Notes under the pieces: model-generated
The model's input: only the letters and a program-made list of their open reading frames with translations
Databases searched by the model: none
What the model was told of the DNA's origin: nothing
Position numbers and translations under genes: made by a program
Shown: in pieces, positions 22,210 to 34,741 of the stretch
Layout of the letters: the number at the start of each line of letters is the position of its first letter
Position numbering within the stretch: the first letter of the stretch is position 1
NCBI GenBank assembly: GCA_029204225.1
Contig: CM055094.1
Span: 20,687,407-20,751,406, forward strand
Direction of reading: 5' to 3'
Length of the DNA: 64,000 bases
From: Diphasiastrum complanatum
Lineage: Eukaryota; Streptophyta; Lycopodiopsida; Lycopodiales; Lycopodiaceae

Positions 22210-23093
22210 ACTAGTGAGGTCAAGCTCCATATCATCTGAGTCTGTTTCATCTGATGAAGCATGACGCTTCGCTTGTATCTTGGTCCTTTGCCTGGATTGG
22301 TTGAACCAGTGTGGTGGTGTCTTCATATTGAGCAAAAGACTCTTCAGCAGAATGATCCTTCGTCTTTGGCATAGAGGACATGGGTGTATTTCTAAATGGA
22401 ACCTTCACTAGGCCGACCGTTTGGTGCTTTGCAGTTGGCCCTTGTCGAGATAAGGAACTCTTTCTCTTTTGAGAAGCCGCTTGCGTGGAATCAATTGCAA
22501 TAGGCCTAGAAGTAGAGTTGGTATTCTTGGCTGGTTCTGAGACAAATGTAGAAAGCCTAAGCTAGCTCGAGCCACATCACACTTCAAATTTGGCCCTATC
22601 ACAGTCTCCCAAGCTTTTATCTGATAGCATGAAGTGGTCTCGAACTCGAGGTTGGTGGCTCAACTGCTGCAAAGTGACATCTATCAAAAGATAGCCCAAT
22701 AACTGGAGGTTTGCATGTTCTTAATATAGTCATGGAGGCAGTTGGAAGCAAACTGGGCCGAGTCATAAAGGTTCTGATCATGTAGTTTAGAATCAGCCAT
22801 CATGTGGAATAGTTTCATGGGGATACGCATGATCTTGGCCTATAGCCCTATGTATATTTCGTTAGATAGGCGTACGGAGCAGCTAAGGGCTTATCATTTA
22901 TGACCTCAATAAGGTAACCATCTTTTTTTTTCCATTTGTCCACTGAGGGATCTATGTATTTGAAGTTTGTTGTGGATTCGATCTTTTTGAGGGTCCTATT
23001 GATAGTGTTTGGTCCCCTAGGGAAGCCAAATGTATTCAGGTCAGCTCTAGAAATAGGGATAATATAAACAAAATTTTGGTTAGGAGGTAACAT
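22210..23093 (-). pseudogene. orfA copy 3
   Basis: ATG at 23093. The frame stops at 22848 by the TAG also seen in copy 1. A separate insertion-like stretch around 22540-22605, absent from the other copies, interrupts the SHRPRVRD region. Confidence 0.4.
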
Positions 23094-23404
23094 GAACTGG
23101 AAAATCTGTCGGTGTGGTTATAAGCAATATGCAATCGAAACGGGCTCTGCTAGCCACTATTCAGAAGAGGAAGTTGGAACTCTATGTGGCTCAGGAACTA
23201 GTGTGCCTCCTGGTACCAAGTGTTCATCTCAGAGATATCGAGGCTTTCCATGGTGATGTCAATTCTGTCTTGAGTTGGGTCATCAGAACTGGAAGATGTT
23301 GTGGCAGACAGGTTCTGGACTCGGCTGATGACTCTGTTGAAGGTTTGGCTCTGGTAACAGACAAGTGGAGTCTCGGCTCGATCGACTATGGAGGGCTTCG
23401 GATC

Positions 23405-23560
23405 GGTCGACTTTTGATGGACTCGGCTCAGTCAACATTGTATGTAGAGTATGGACGCTCATCTCGTTCCACAACGAATGCAGAGTATGTATGCTCAGCT
23501 CGGTCCACGATGATTGTAGAGTATGGGGGCGCCGCTCTATGAGCAGTGTATGTAGAGTAT
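23405..23560. repeat. 36-bp minisatellite, 4 units
   Basis: It lies in the plus frame 23114-23542. It matches the unit number of the array at 1697, its positional counterpart. Confidence 0.7.
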
Positions 23561-23753
23561 TGCTCGACAGTGTATGGAGAATAGAAATTTGTGGAAAAAT
23601 TTGGAGCAATGTCGCTCTGATAGGATGTGGAAACGATGACGTTTCTTCATGATGCTTGACAAGCTCCAGTAGCACTACCCCTCAGCATTCTCGTGCTAGA
23701 TGTGACGATTTTTGTGTAATGTAGCAAGTCTCGGCAGCTTAGGGTTTTTGAAA

Positions 23754-24540
23754 ATGGATGATGATGGCACTCTGGATCCGTGGTGGATGTATGTAGATGG
23801 TGTCCAAGGATGGGAAGGAGTAATCAAGCATGGTCGTAGCGAATGATAGATCGCCAGTAAAAGATGGAAAATCGATCCTTTGAAGCTATAGCTTTTCAAA
23901 GCTTCTGAATTCCATTTCCATGCCTGAAGAAGGAAGTGCCAGCATCAAATCTTCTCCCATCAGAGTTTGTTTTCATTTCCTAAAAAGCATGCATGGCAAC
24001 ATGGCAGTAAAGCGTGATATTGTGAATTTTTGTAATGTTCTGACACATTTGCTTACATACATAGCTACACCAAATGAGAAAATTAAGGACCTAGATTCTT
24101 AAAGAGTTTTATGAGGTTGAAGTTCTAGTTTTTCTACAAATCAACTTCCTCTGAAAGTTTCTTTTTGGTGGAAATGATGCTATTTTTACCAAGTGTAGGC
24201 TAATCTATAATGGCAAATATCGAGTTCACAGCTCACCATGATTGTGATCATTTGCAAGTAGCCTATTTTAAGCAAATTGTGCTGCACTTTCGTGTTATCT
24301 TAGCACATTTGAATGTAGCTTGTGATATTATTGGTTCGATATTCTAGTAGCTTTTTTGCACCATTTAAGGTAAGAGAAAGAGAGCACAATCAAATAATGA
24401 TGCAATAGGTTCTAGAAAAATGTAAATTTGTGGTTCTGGTATCTCCAATTTCTAGGAATTTGGGCATGAAGGCAATCCGGCTTGAATCATGCACAGAAAA
24501 ATTGATGAGTGTTTGCCATCTTGTTTGCATGTATGTGATG
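23754..24540 (+). pseudogene. Exon-like module of unidentified gene, copy 3
   Basis: Two small ATG frames are open: 23754-23846 (MDDDGTLDPWWMYVDGVQGW) and 23920-24102 (MPEEGSASIKSSPIRVCFHF). The MAKIEF exon near 24207 has further changes and is frame-broken. The AAG|GTAAGA donor is kept. The pieces look like successive exons of one plus-strand gene carried inside the repeat; I cannot name it. Confidence 0.4.
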
Positions 24541-25057
24541 ATTTTTGTTGTTTAATTATATCGATGTCGATTGAAACTATGATAGCTTCGTGGTTGTCAT
24601 TCGTAATATTAAAAGTTTTTTTTCACCTTATCTTGGGGCAAGTTCACAAATAGCAAGGTAACAAATTGGGACTCGACAAGAACTCACTCCAAATGACTTT
24701 TTGAGCTTCACTAACTTGTTCTCATGAATTTATCATTGTGTCTAACTTGCCATATACCAGTTTTATAAGTACTTGCTTGATCGTTTACTCTTAAATGCAC
24801 CATAATGGTACCTCCCTTTGCATGTGCCATAGTCCTAGAGCTCTAAAATTAACAATGTATACACATGTATGGAAGTTTTCAAGACATACTAATGTTTTTG
24901 CATCCATTTGTCTTTAAGCTTAAACATGTTCTTTGTAGTTCCTGAGAAGTTCAAGGAGGAGGCAGTTCTACATCCAATTTTTATGCAAATTCAATCTAGT
25001 TTCCATTCTTGTTAACATTAATAGATATGATTTGGCTTAAGATCGGGTAGGATCTTA
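24541..25057. other. Shortened spacer module
   Basis: The spacer is cut at about 24945 and joined straight to the leader of the gutted copia; about 700 bp present in unit 1 is missing. No gene. Confidence 0.5.
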
Positions 25058-26036
25058 TTGAGAGGTCAAGTTTTGAGCTTTCTCAAGTCCCTAGGTAGCT
25101 GGATTTCTAGTCTTTTAATCATTTCTATTTTGCATCTATTCAAGAAGAAGCAAACTCAAAGTCCAGCAAATCTTGGCCAAGAGGAAGAGGAGAGCTCTCA
25201 TGAAGATTTCATCATGATGTCAAGTTTCTCTTCTTCAAGCATAAGAGGTGAAGACCCTTGGTGGATAGATAGTGGGGCTAGCTCCCACATGACAAGTAAG
25301 AGGGAGTATTTCTCAACCTTATCTACCTATGAAGGACCTATCAAGTCAATTCTTATAGCAAATAATTATGCTTGTAAGATGGAAGGAATAGGATCCATAC
25401 CTTTATGCTTGGGATTTTCAAGGAAAATCAAGATTGATGGAGTACTTTACATTTCTAGTATCACTAAGAACTTTCTTAGTGTAGGACAATTGCTTGACAA
25501 TGGTTTGATTGTGGAGTTCGCCACAAATACATGTAACATCAAGAAGGATGGCAAGATCATTGCTAAAGGCATAAGGTTTGAAATATTGTTCAAACTAGAT
25601 GCCTATGTGGATGCTAATATTGTGATGCTAGCCAAGGAGACCAAAGTATCCAACCATATTCTACGGCACAAAAGACTTGGCCACATCAACTCAAAATCCA
25701 TGGAGATCATGTGCAAGGAGGAGCTTACCTCAGGACTTCCAAGATCCTTAGCAAAGTTTATATGATGTTCCAACTCTCTACAATGACAACATTTCAGTCC
25801 AACACCTTGCAACCAACCCAATCTTCCATGCAAGACCAAAACATATTGAGATCTCTCATCATTTTTTGTCAGAGAAGGTGCAATCTAAGGAGATATCTTT
25901 GGAGCATGTGGCAAGTAGTGAATGTGTTGCTGATATCCTCACTAAACCACTTCAAAGAGCTGCATTTGTGAAGTTAAGGTCAGCCCTAGGGTTGATAGCA
26001 ATTCTATGTTATCTTCAAACTAGTTGTGAGGAGGAG
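25058..26036 (+). pseudogene. Gutted Ty1/copia fragment, copy 2
   Basis: Same leader, protease (WWIDSGASSHMT) and pre-integrase frame (25058-25765) as copy 1. The RNase H tail is more complete here: the other frame reads ARPKHIEI, SSECVADILTKPLQ and on to the purine tract at 26028-26036. LADI-FTKPL-type wording is diagnostic of the copia RNase H C-terminus. Confidence 0.85.
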
Positions 26037-26530
26037 TGTTAAATTTACACAAGCTAGTTTGCATAAATTCCACTTGTAAATGACTTTGAGGCCATGATGT
26101 GGGATGTCACACATGCCAAAAGCATAGGATACCTTATTCTAAGTCAAATTATTAACCTAGCTTTGGAATGGTAACTTTGGAATGTGTCCAAAGAGTGCAT
26201 AGATAGGGTAGAAAAAAAGTAGGAGCTTAAAATAGCAGTTTTTGCATTGTTTTTGGATCTCGAGGTATCGACCCTAAATAGGGTGGATCAACTGGATCTT
26301 TAGGTTGGATGTTAGGGTTAGGTTGTGATGATTACATAGAAGCCGTAATACGCTCAAATTCGAGCTCTACATGTATAAATATGTGATGGGATTTCCATCC
26401 AATTATGAACAAAATTGAGTTTTTCTTTCTTGACTAGTTTGAGTCTATGATTTGACTGATGAACGCTAATGGCTTATGATTTTTTATGATCATTGAATGA
26501 GATTGGAGTTGTAGGTACAGTATGCAGGCA
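26037..26530 (+). repeat. 3' LTR of gutted copia, copy 2 (right end approximate)
   Basis: Starts TGTTAAATTTACAC right after the purine tract and is very close to the copies at 5011 and 60394. No matching 5' LTR is found upstream. Confidence 0.6.
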
Positions 26531-27689
26531 GCAGCAAGCCGTACATCCACATGTGTGGAGAGTTTTGGAGATAATTCATGGAGTTCAAGCCAAGATAGAC
26601 CCGGAATCAATGCATTGATTAGTAATCTAGCTTCTAGATCTTGTTTGGATTTTAAGTAGGTGCTTTCTCCATCATTTCTAGAATCAAATGGGTTTATTTT
26701 GCTGTATTTTTATCAAAAAGAACCCCAACCTCCTACTAGTTGAAAAGTGGGTGATAAATGGGAGTTACAGTTGTCAAGGAAATTGGGGAAGAGGTGCCAA
26801 TTGACACTGCAATGGCTCCTTCAAAAAAACAAAAAATGTAAATGATCTTGATGATTTCTGGGAGTAATGAATTCTCTTTTATTTTCGAAACAATTGCGTT
26901 TATATTTCTTGAAATATTGTGTATTGAAATCTTTTTGATTAATTTAATGTTTTTAAATTTGTTTGTATTAAAAATATAATTGTAGCAGTTTTTTAATGAT
27001 TTAAATATTAGCAAAACTAAAATTGCAACGAACTGTCAGGTTTTTCATATTTTATTTTCTCGTTGTGTTTATATAAGAAGTTTTAAAAAATAATTTCATT
27101 TGCAATCATTTAATGTTTAAATATAAGTAAAGATTTAAATACTGATTAAAATTTTGTCATAATTTAAAAAATATTTTTCTTGATACAAGAATTGTAATTT
27201 AAAACACTTTTAAAATTTTAAAAACAACATTGAAAACTTTTGTTTTAATAAGCAAAAAGGTTTTTTTTAGTTATTCTAATGGTTGTGTCCAATGATTTTA
27301 TCTTGAATAGTATTATTATTTCATATCAGCTAATTTGCAATTATTAACAAAAATCTATTAACAAAATTTTAGTAGGTTGATTAATTTTCTTGCGAAATAC
27401 AACATTTTTTTTAGCATTACAATATCTTTATTTGAAGCATTTTAAATATGGATATTTTTTTTATAAAATTAAAAAAAAAGCGACAAAAAAAATTGGGTCT
27501 CCATGTCATTTTTTTTTTTTTTTGGGGTCATCGTGTTTCATGATGAACAATCTTAGTAAATTCTTCCCTGGTGCATTCTTCCAAAATCAGATGAATGGCT
27601 TTTTTCTTTGGCTATACAAGCTCGCCAGATATGTTGTCAAGTCATACCTACTTTTTTCTTTTTACGCTAGCACATGATTGATTTGCTAC
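26531..27689. other. AT-rich DNA between copia LTR and NPSAK module
   Basis: The exon scrap seen at 60950 is deleted here (joint near 26765). The rest is AT-rich with long T and A runs and no convincing frame except the MMNNLSKFFPG stretch near 27540-27675. Confidence 0.45.
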
Positions 27690-28110
27690 AAATCCTTCTG
27701 CTAAACTCCTTGCCAATTTAGGAGATGCTGAAAACATCAGAGAGATTGAATGCCTCCTCAAAAGACCAAATTTTTTCGCTGTCTAAGATAAATTCTTCCA
27801 AAACTCAAATGAAAGGCCTGGTTCTTTCAACCTAAACAACCCTAGTTCGGTGGTTTCTGGACAAAATATGGGAAAAATAAAGAAGTATACATGATATAAA
27901 GGAAAGAAAGGACAAGAGAGTGGTGCAAAAGAAGACTTACCGGCTAAAAGACTAAACTTTTACAGGGATTAACTGGCTCGCAGGATGTTGAGGATCTGCA
28001 TAGAAGAACTCTCACTAGGAATACGGTGGATCGACTACAACTCAACACGCACAAGGACAAGGCAAAGATATTTCTACATTTATGCTACTGCAATAGAATG
28101 TTTGAGACCA
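27690..28110 (+). pseudogene. NPSAK module, copy 3
   Basis: Here the sequence after NFYR is GGATTAACTGG, giving a reading FYRD-stop-LARRMLRICIEELSLGIRW without any splice donor. This argues that the module is one exon with decay stops, not two exons with a 38-nt intron as copy 2 might suggest. Confidence 0.35.
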
Positions 28111-28279
28111 ATAATGTGAGACACTTTTACACTTGTATTTTATTACAGTTCTTTGGCCTTATATACACAAGTCCTTCCATGATATTGTGTTTGCTTGGTC
28201 ATACTTACCTAACATCAAAAGTGAATGGTACTTTCTGTTTGATGTTTTCTGCAATTTTGAAATTGAAAATCTATCTTTA

Positions 28280-28660
28280 TGTTCTTGCTCTTTTCTAAAA
28301 CATTTCAAAGATTTCATTTCAGAAAAATTTGATTATGTGCTAACAACGGACTGCAATATAATTAGAAGTATGTACCTCAGAAAATCTTAGCTATTTAGGA
28401 AAAACATCATTGAACTCTTGTTTTAAATCTTGCATTAAAAGCTGTTCTTGATGCTAATTTTTGGTGTTAAAGCATGTTAACACATTCACATCATCATTCA
28501 CATCACAATGCATACGAGATTTCAAAACAAGATGAAAAAGCTCATACTTAGAATCATGTAGTTGTTCCATAACTTCTGCCGAGCAAACCATCGATGGCTG
28601 GAGTACATTAGTCTCCCCATAAATAGAGACTATCTGGTCAAACTTATCTTTAAATACCAT
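28280..28660 (-). pseudogene. Ty3/gypsy remnant, copy 3
   Basis: Same reading as 10050-10393 (MVFKDKFDQIVSIYGETN), with the pre-RT linker in another frame. It overlaps an open plus frame at 28133-28390 that is probably a shadow. Confidence 0.5.
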
Positions 28661-28734
28661 AGTATGGTTTTTAAAATCTATTTACAAGTGGAGTCTCGGT
28701 TCGATCGACTGTGGAGGGCTTCGGATCAGTCGAC

Positions 28735-28905
28735 TTTTGATGGACTTGGCTCAGTCAACTTTGTATGCAGAGTATCCACGCTCAGCTTGGTCCACAGTGA
28801 ATGCATAGTATGGACGCTCCGCTCGGTCCACGGTGATTGCAGAGTATGGGGGCTCGGCTCTATGAGCAGTGTATGTAGAGTATTGCTCGGCAGTGTATGG
28901 AGACT
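28735..28905. repeat. 36-bp minisatellite, 4 units
   Basis: Positional counterpart of 10460-10640, with the same upstream joint to gypsy sequence. Confidence 0.7.
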
Positions 28906-29059
28906 AGAAATTTGTGGAAAAATTTGGAGCAATGTTGCTCTGATAGGATGTGGAAACAATGATGTTTCTTCATGATAACGGACTAGTAGAGAGATTTCAA
29001 CCCCAATCGGTGTTGAATGTGTGGTTTTGACAAGCTCCAGTAGCACTACCCCTCAGCAT

Positions 29060-29760
29060 TCTCGTGCTAGTTTTGACGATTTTTGTGTAATGTAACAAGT
29101 CTCGGCAGCTTAGGGTTTTTGAAAATGGATGATGATGGCACTCTGGATCCGTGGTGGATGTATGTAGATGGTGTCCAAGGATGCGAAGGAGTAATCAAGC
29201 ATGTCGTAGCAAATGATAGATCGCCACTAAAAGATGGAAAATTAGTCCTTTGAAGCTATAGCTTTTCAAAGCTTCTGAATTCCATTTCCATGCCTGATCA
29301 AAGGAAGTGCCAGCATCAAATCTTCTCCCATCAGAGTTTGTTTGCATTTCCTAAAAAACATGCGTGGCAGTAAAGCATGATATTGTGACTTTTTGTAATG
29401 TTCTGCAACATTTGTTTACATACATAGCTACACCAAATGAGAAAATTAAAGACCTAGATTCTTAAAGAGTTTTATGAGGTTGAAATTCTAGTTTTTCTAC
29501 AAATCAACTTCCTTTGAAAGTTTCTTTTTGGTGGAAATGATGCTATTTATACCAAGTGTAGGCTAATTTGTACTGGCAAAGATCGAGTTTGCAGCTCACC
29601 ATGATTATGATCATTTGCAAGTAGCCTATTTTAAGCAAATTGTGCTGCACTTTTGTGTTATCTTAGCACATTTGAATGTAGCTTGTGATATTATTGGTTC
29701 GATATTCTAGTAGCTTTTTTGCGCCATTTAAGGTAAGAGAAAGAGAGCACAATCTTTAAC
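29060..29760 (+). pseudogene. Exon-like module of unidentified gene, copy 4
   Basis: The MDDDG frame near 29125 is open at first. The MPEEG frame is broken by an indel (CCTGATCAAAGG). The MAKIEF start is lost (TACTGGC for ATGGC near 29572). The intron donor remains. Confidence 0.35.
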
Positions 29761-30405
29761 GCTTGCTTCTTGTACAACCAAATTACCTTCCAATTTTTTC
29801 AAGCCTATTTGCGGTAAAGTGTCTCACATCTCTATGGAACATATGCACAAAAGTGAATCACTTTCTACCACGTGATGATAGTGATACATTGTGCACTAAG
29901 GAATCACGTTGTTGATAAGTTGGATTCACATTTACATCATGAAGCAAATAGTCTTGTAAATTTTGTGTCAAGTGGATTGGAAGCTCGCTCCAATTGATGT
30001 TGAGATTAATATATCATGCTACCTCTAGCCTAATAGCCACACACTAGATGTTTGGATCCAGAAAATATTCACACAAAGGGACATAGGTCTACCACGTAGG
30101 TCTGCCACGTAGTTTTCAATCAATCAAAAGAAAGGTAGATCCTAATCTTTGGTACTATAATAGTTAGTCCTTAGACTTATTGAGATCTTAGAAATTAAAT
30201 TTTAGGGTCAGCCCAAAGTTTTTGACAAGTGCTCATCAAGTGAATGCAATTCTAGTCAAGATTGTGTTCAATTTTGCTTGATTTGTGAGATATTTGGCTT
30301 GATTATAGCATGATGATTCAACTGATCTTGTAGGAATGATTTGAAGAGGCATATTTATGTGCATATGATTCCTTTTGGTTCAGGTTAGGTGAATCCTATA
30401 TCCTT
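29761..30405. other. Spacer module, copy 4
   Basis: Same spacer as 11461-12116. No gene apart from the exon-like stretch between TTGTAG and GTTAGG near 30335-30382. Confidence 0.45.
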
Positions 30406-30441
30406 GTGAAGTCGAGATCAAGGAGGAGGCAGTCGAGATCA

Positions 30442-31598
30442 ATGAATGCATATCTTTTGGATTCACATGATAGATTGAATGCTTCTAATTATTCAATTTG
30501 GAAGCTGAGAATGGAATCAATCCTTATTTTACAAGATCTAATGGATATAGTGAGTGGCGAAGAGGAGGAGCCTATTCACCCTCAAGAAGCTACAAAATAC
30601 AAAAGGAGGTGCAAGGTTGCTCTCCATTGTATAAAATGAATGTAGCTCATGAGCTTCTTAAGGAGGTAGGTGCTTGCATCTTGGCTCAAGAATCATGAAA
30701 AACTCTTCAAAAGATATATGAATCCAAGAATACTTCAAGGTTGATATCTTTGAAGAATCAAATCCATATGTCCTGAGAGTCAAGGACTTAAACAAAGAGC
30801 TTGCTCACATAGGAGATTCCATTAAGGAAAGTGAACTTGTTCAACCAATCTTGAATGGTTTAAGTATGGATTTTGCTAACTTGGTGCAAGGCTATGCAGT
30901 CATGGGCAAGTTGCCTTCACTTGAAGGTCTCCAAGGATTCCTCATGGTCGAGGAGAGTAGGAGAACTCACATCAACTCAAGGATGGAGAAGCTCTCCCTC
31001 AATGATGGAGATGACAAGGCTCTTTTCATCAAGATCAAGAGAAAATACAAAGGCAAAGGTGTTGCATTCAAGAAGAACCAAGTCAAAGCTCGAGCAAGCC
31101 AAAGAAGGATAAGTCGAAGATCAAATGCTACTTTTGTGGCAAGACAGGGCACTATTCCTCGGAGTGCTTCAAGAAGAAGCAACCTCAAAGTCAAGCAAAC
31201 CTTGGTCAAGAGGAAGAGGAGAGCTCTCATGAAGATTTCATCATGATGTCAAGTTTCTCATCTTCAAGCATAAGAGGTGAGGACCCTTGCTGGATAGATA
31301 GTGGGGCTAGCTCCCACATGACAAGTAAGAGGGAGTATTTTTCAACCTTATCTACCTATGAAGGACCTATCACGTGAATTTTTACAGCAAATAATTATGC
31401 TTATAAGATAGAAGGAATAGGATCCATACCTTTATGCTTGGGATCTTCAAGGAAGATCAAGATTGATGGAGTGCTTTACATTTTCAGTATCACTAAGAAC
31501 TTGCTTAGTGTAGGGCAATCGCTTGACAATCGTTTGATTGTGGAGTTCGCCACAAATACATGTAGCATCAAGAAGGATGGCAAGATCATTGCTAAAGG
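30442..31598 (+). pseudogene. Frameshifted Ty1/copia gag-protease, copy 2
   Basis: Counterpart of 12153-13310, with the same one-base loss (stop at 30639), the same stop after the pre-knuckle joint and the same stop soon after the protease site (near 31375, here TGA). An additional stop lies near 30698. Confidence 0.8.
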
Positions 31599-31795
31599 GG
31601 TGATGATCTCCACACAAACCGACCTCACTCTTCAAAAGGTGATCGGTCATCTTCTTCAGGAAGAAATGCGAAGAAAGACCAACGGCCTGTCCATCAAAGA
31701 CAAATCCATGGCCCTCTACACCAAGAAGAAAGACTATTCCAAGGGCAAGAATCAAGTGCAGCAGCAATAGCAGAAGCCTCAAACTCAAGGTGAGA
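31599..31795 (+). pseudogene. Second copia gag tail, copy 2
   Basis: Same in-frame fusion as 13311, with the LTLQKVIGHLLQEEMRRK reading; it ends at a TAG inside the glutamine run at about 31768. Confidence 0.55.
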
Positions 31796-32305
31796 ATAGT
31801 GGATCGCTGGTTCCGAGGGAGTCTCTCAAGCTTTTATCTGCTAGTATCAACTGGTCTCGAACTCGAGGTCGGTGGCTCAACTGCTGCAAAGTGACATCTA
31901 TCAGAAGATAGCCTAATAATGTGGAGGTTTGCTTGTTCTTGATATAGTCATGGAGGCAGTTGGAAGCAAACTGGGACCAGTCATAAAGGTTTTGTAGTCT
32001 AGAATCAGCCATCATGTGGAATAGTTTCATGGGGATACGCGTGATCTTGGACCTATAGCGCTGTGTATATTTTGCTAGATAGGCACATGGAGCAGCTAAG
32101 GGCTTATCATTTATGGCCTCAATACGGTAACCATCTTTTTTTTCCATTTGTCCGCTGAGGGTTCTATGTATTTGAAGTATGCTATGGATTCAATTTTCTT
32201 GAGGGTCCTACTAACTGTGTTCGGTCCCCTAGGGAAGCCAAATGTATTGAGGTCAGCTCCAGAAATAGGGATAATATAAACAAAATTTTGGTTAGGAGGT
32301 AACAT
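31785..32305 (-). pseudogene. orfA copy 4
   Basis: ATG at 32305. A one-base change near 32140 shifts the frame from MVTVLRP back into KDGYRIEAINDKPLAAP, after which 120 residues stay open. It retains the CAG codon like copy 2. Confidence 0.45.
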
Positions 32306-32629
32306 GAACTGAAAAATCTGTCGGTGGGGTTATAAGCAATATGCAATCAAAATGGGCTCTGATAGCCACTGATCAAAAGAGGAAGTTGGAACTCTATGTG
32401 GCTTAAGAACTAGTGTGCCTCCTGGTACCAAGTTTTCATCTCATAGATATCGAGGCTTTCCATGGTGATGTCAATTCTGTCTAGAGTTGGGTCATCAAAA
32501 CTGGAAGATGTTGTGGCAGGCATGTTCTGGACTCGACTGAGGACTCTGTTGAAGGTTCGGCTCTGGTAACAGACAAGTGGAGTCTCAGCTCGGTCGACTA
32601 TGGAGGGCTTCAGATCTGTCAACTTTTGA

Positions 32630-32760
32630 TGGACTCGTCTCGGTCAACTTTGTATGCAGAGTATGGATGCTCAGCTCGGTCCATAGTGAATGCAGAGTTT
32701 GGGGGCTCGGCTCTATGAGCAGTCTATGTAGAGTATTGCTCGGCAATGTATGGAGAGTCA
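32630..32760. repeat. 36-bp minisatellite, 3 units
   Basis: Same reduced unit number as its positional counterpart at 14335. Confidence 0.7.
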
Positions 32761-32922
32761 AAATTTGTGGTAAAACTTGGAGCAATGTCTTTATGATAGG
32801 ATGTGGAAACGATGATGTTTCTTCGTAGTAACGTACTAGTAGCGAGCTTTCAACCCAAATCGGTGTTGAATGTGGGGTTTTGACAAGCTCCAGGAGCACT
32901 ACCCCTCAGCATTTGGCTCGTG

Positions 32923-34077
32923 CTAGATGTGACGATTTTTGTGTAATGTAGCAGATCTCGGCAGCTTAGGGTTTTTGAAAATGGATGATGATGGCGCTCC
33001 GAATCCGTGGTGGATGTATGTAGATGGTGTCCAAGGATGTGAAGGAGTAATCAAGCACTGTCGTAGCGAATGATAGATCGCCACTAAAAGATGGAAAATC
33101 GATCCTTTGAAGCTATAGCTTTTCAAAGCTTATGAATTCCATTTCCATGCCTGAAGAAGGAAGTGCCAGCATCAAATTTTCTCCCATCAAGTGGCAGCAT
33201 GGCAGTAAAGCGTGATATTGTGATTTTTTGTGATGTTCCCATGTATGTGATGATTTTTGTTGTTTAATTATATTGATGTTGATTGAAACTATGATAGCTT
33301 CGTGGTTGTCATTCGTAATATTAAATGTTTTTTTTCACCTTATCTTGGGGCAAGTTCACAAATAGCAAGGTAACAAATTGGGACTCGGCAAGAACGCACT
33401 CCAAATGACTTTTTGAACTTCACTAACTTATTCTCATGAATTTATCATTGTGTCTAAGTTGCCATATACCAGTTTTATAAGTATTTGCTTGATCCTTTAC
33501 TCTTAAATGCACCATAATGCTACTCCCTTACTGGCCATAACTTTTTCACCGTAGCTCGGAACTGGGTCATGTTGGGTGTCGTTGAAAAAGCTCTCGTCGA
33601 GGCTTTCTAATGGCACCCTAATCGTCTCTATTTGAGTTGCCGTTCAAAAGTTACACTATTTTTTTTGCCGAGTTGCATACTATACTACAAATAAAATGGC
33701 TTATTTACGGGCTGCCCCGAGGCAAAATTACAGTTCTTTTAAAAAGAAAAGAAAATCAATTTGAAGGAGCTACGTTACGTAGATTTCAAATTTGAATGTT
33801 TTGATTGGACCATGTGGAAGAAACTTTTGAGAAAAAAATAAAAGGTATGTTTTTGAAAGGCCCCTTTTGTGCTCAAATTATATGTAATGGTTGATAAGTT
33901 GGATTCACATTTACATCATGAAGCAAATAGTCTTGTAAGTTTTGTGTTCAAGTGGATCGGAAGCTCGCTCCAATGGATGTTGAGATTAATATATCATGCT
34001 ATCTCTAGCCTAAAAGCCACACACTAGATGTTTGGATCCATAAAATATTAATCTACTTTCACCTTTTATTTCGTCAC
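32923..34077. other. Exon-module remnants and spacer in front of the copia insertion
   Basis: The MDDDG frame (near 32982) is present and the MPEEG frame is truncated at about 33190. 33515-33890 is the segment shared only with 15270-15640. No intact gene. Confidence 0.45.
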
Positions 34078-34082
34078 ATCTC

Positions 34083-34728
34083 TGTGAAAAATACAGATCC
34101 TAAGTGGATCTAAACTCCAAGATCATTGGCTTGAATGCTTGCACTCCAAACTACATAAGCTAGGAATTGGCAACACATTCTATGCTACCTAGAATGCAAA
34201 GAACTTGATCAAAAAGCATTTATCACAAATGGAAACTTCCATAAACATCAAGTGCGGCCCAAAATAGCATTATACAGTCCATAATACATCAGCCTATCAC
34301 TTTTGGAAAGCACCTAAGATCATACACACAAAGCTTGAACTCAATCACTACACAATGCCAACAATGGAAGGAGAACCCAATAGAAAAATCTCTCATTAAG
34401 CAAATGAATACAATGGATCTGCTCCAACCTGTTTCTCCACGGCCTACCTGCTATATATAGCTGAGAGAGATGACTCTCTCTCCTCTCTCTAGACCTCCTT
34501 ACCTAAAATATGCCCTATATAGGTAAAATTGGCATATATGTCCAAAATACATGAAAATGGACTCATTTCGAAGGTCTTGAAGTTTGACACTTCTTCATAC
34601 TGAAAAAATACACTTACTAAAAATATCTAGACCTGTTTCACACGTGTGAAAAGTCAGATCCTAAACTATGTGCCATTTTTAGCAATTTTGGCCTAAAACT
34701 AGACAAGGAAATGTTGACAATTTTCACA
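34083..34728 (-). repeat. 3' LTR of the young copia element
   Basis: 646 bp; it differs from the 5' LTR by one A in the first A-run, AATT/AATA near 34177, TAGCT/TATCT near 34449 and one C near 34493. Confidence 0.95.
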
Positions 34729-34741
34729 CTCCCTCTTCAAC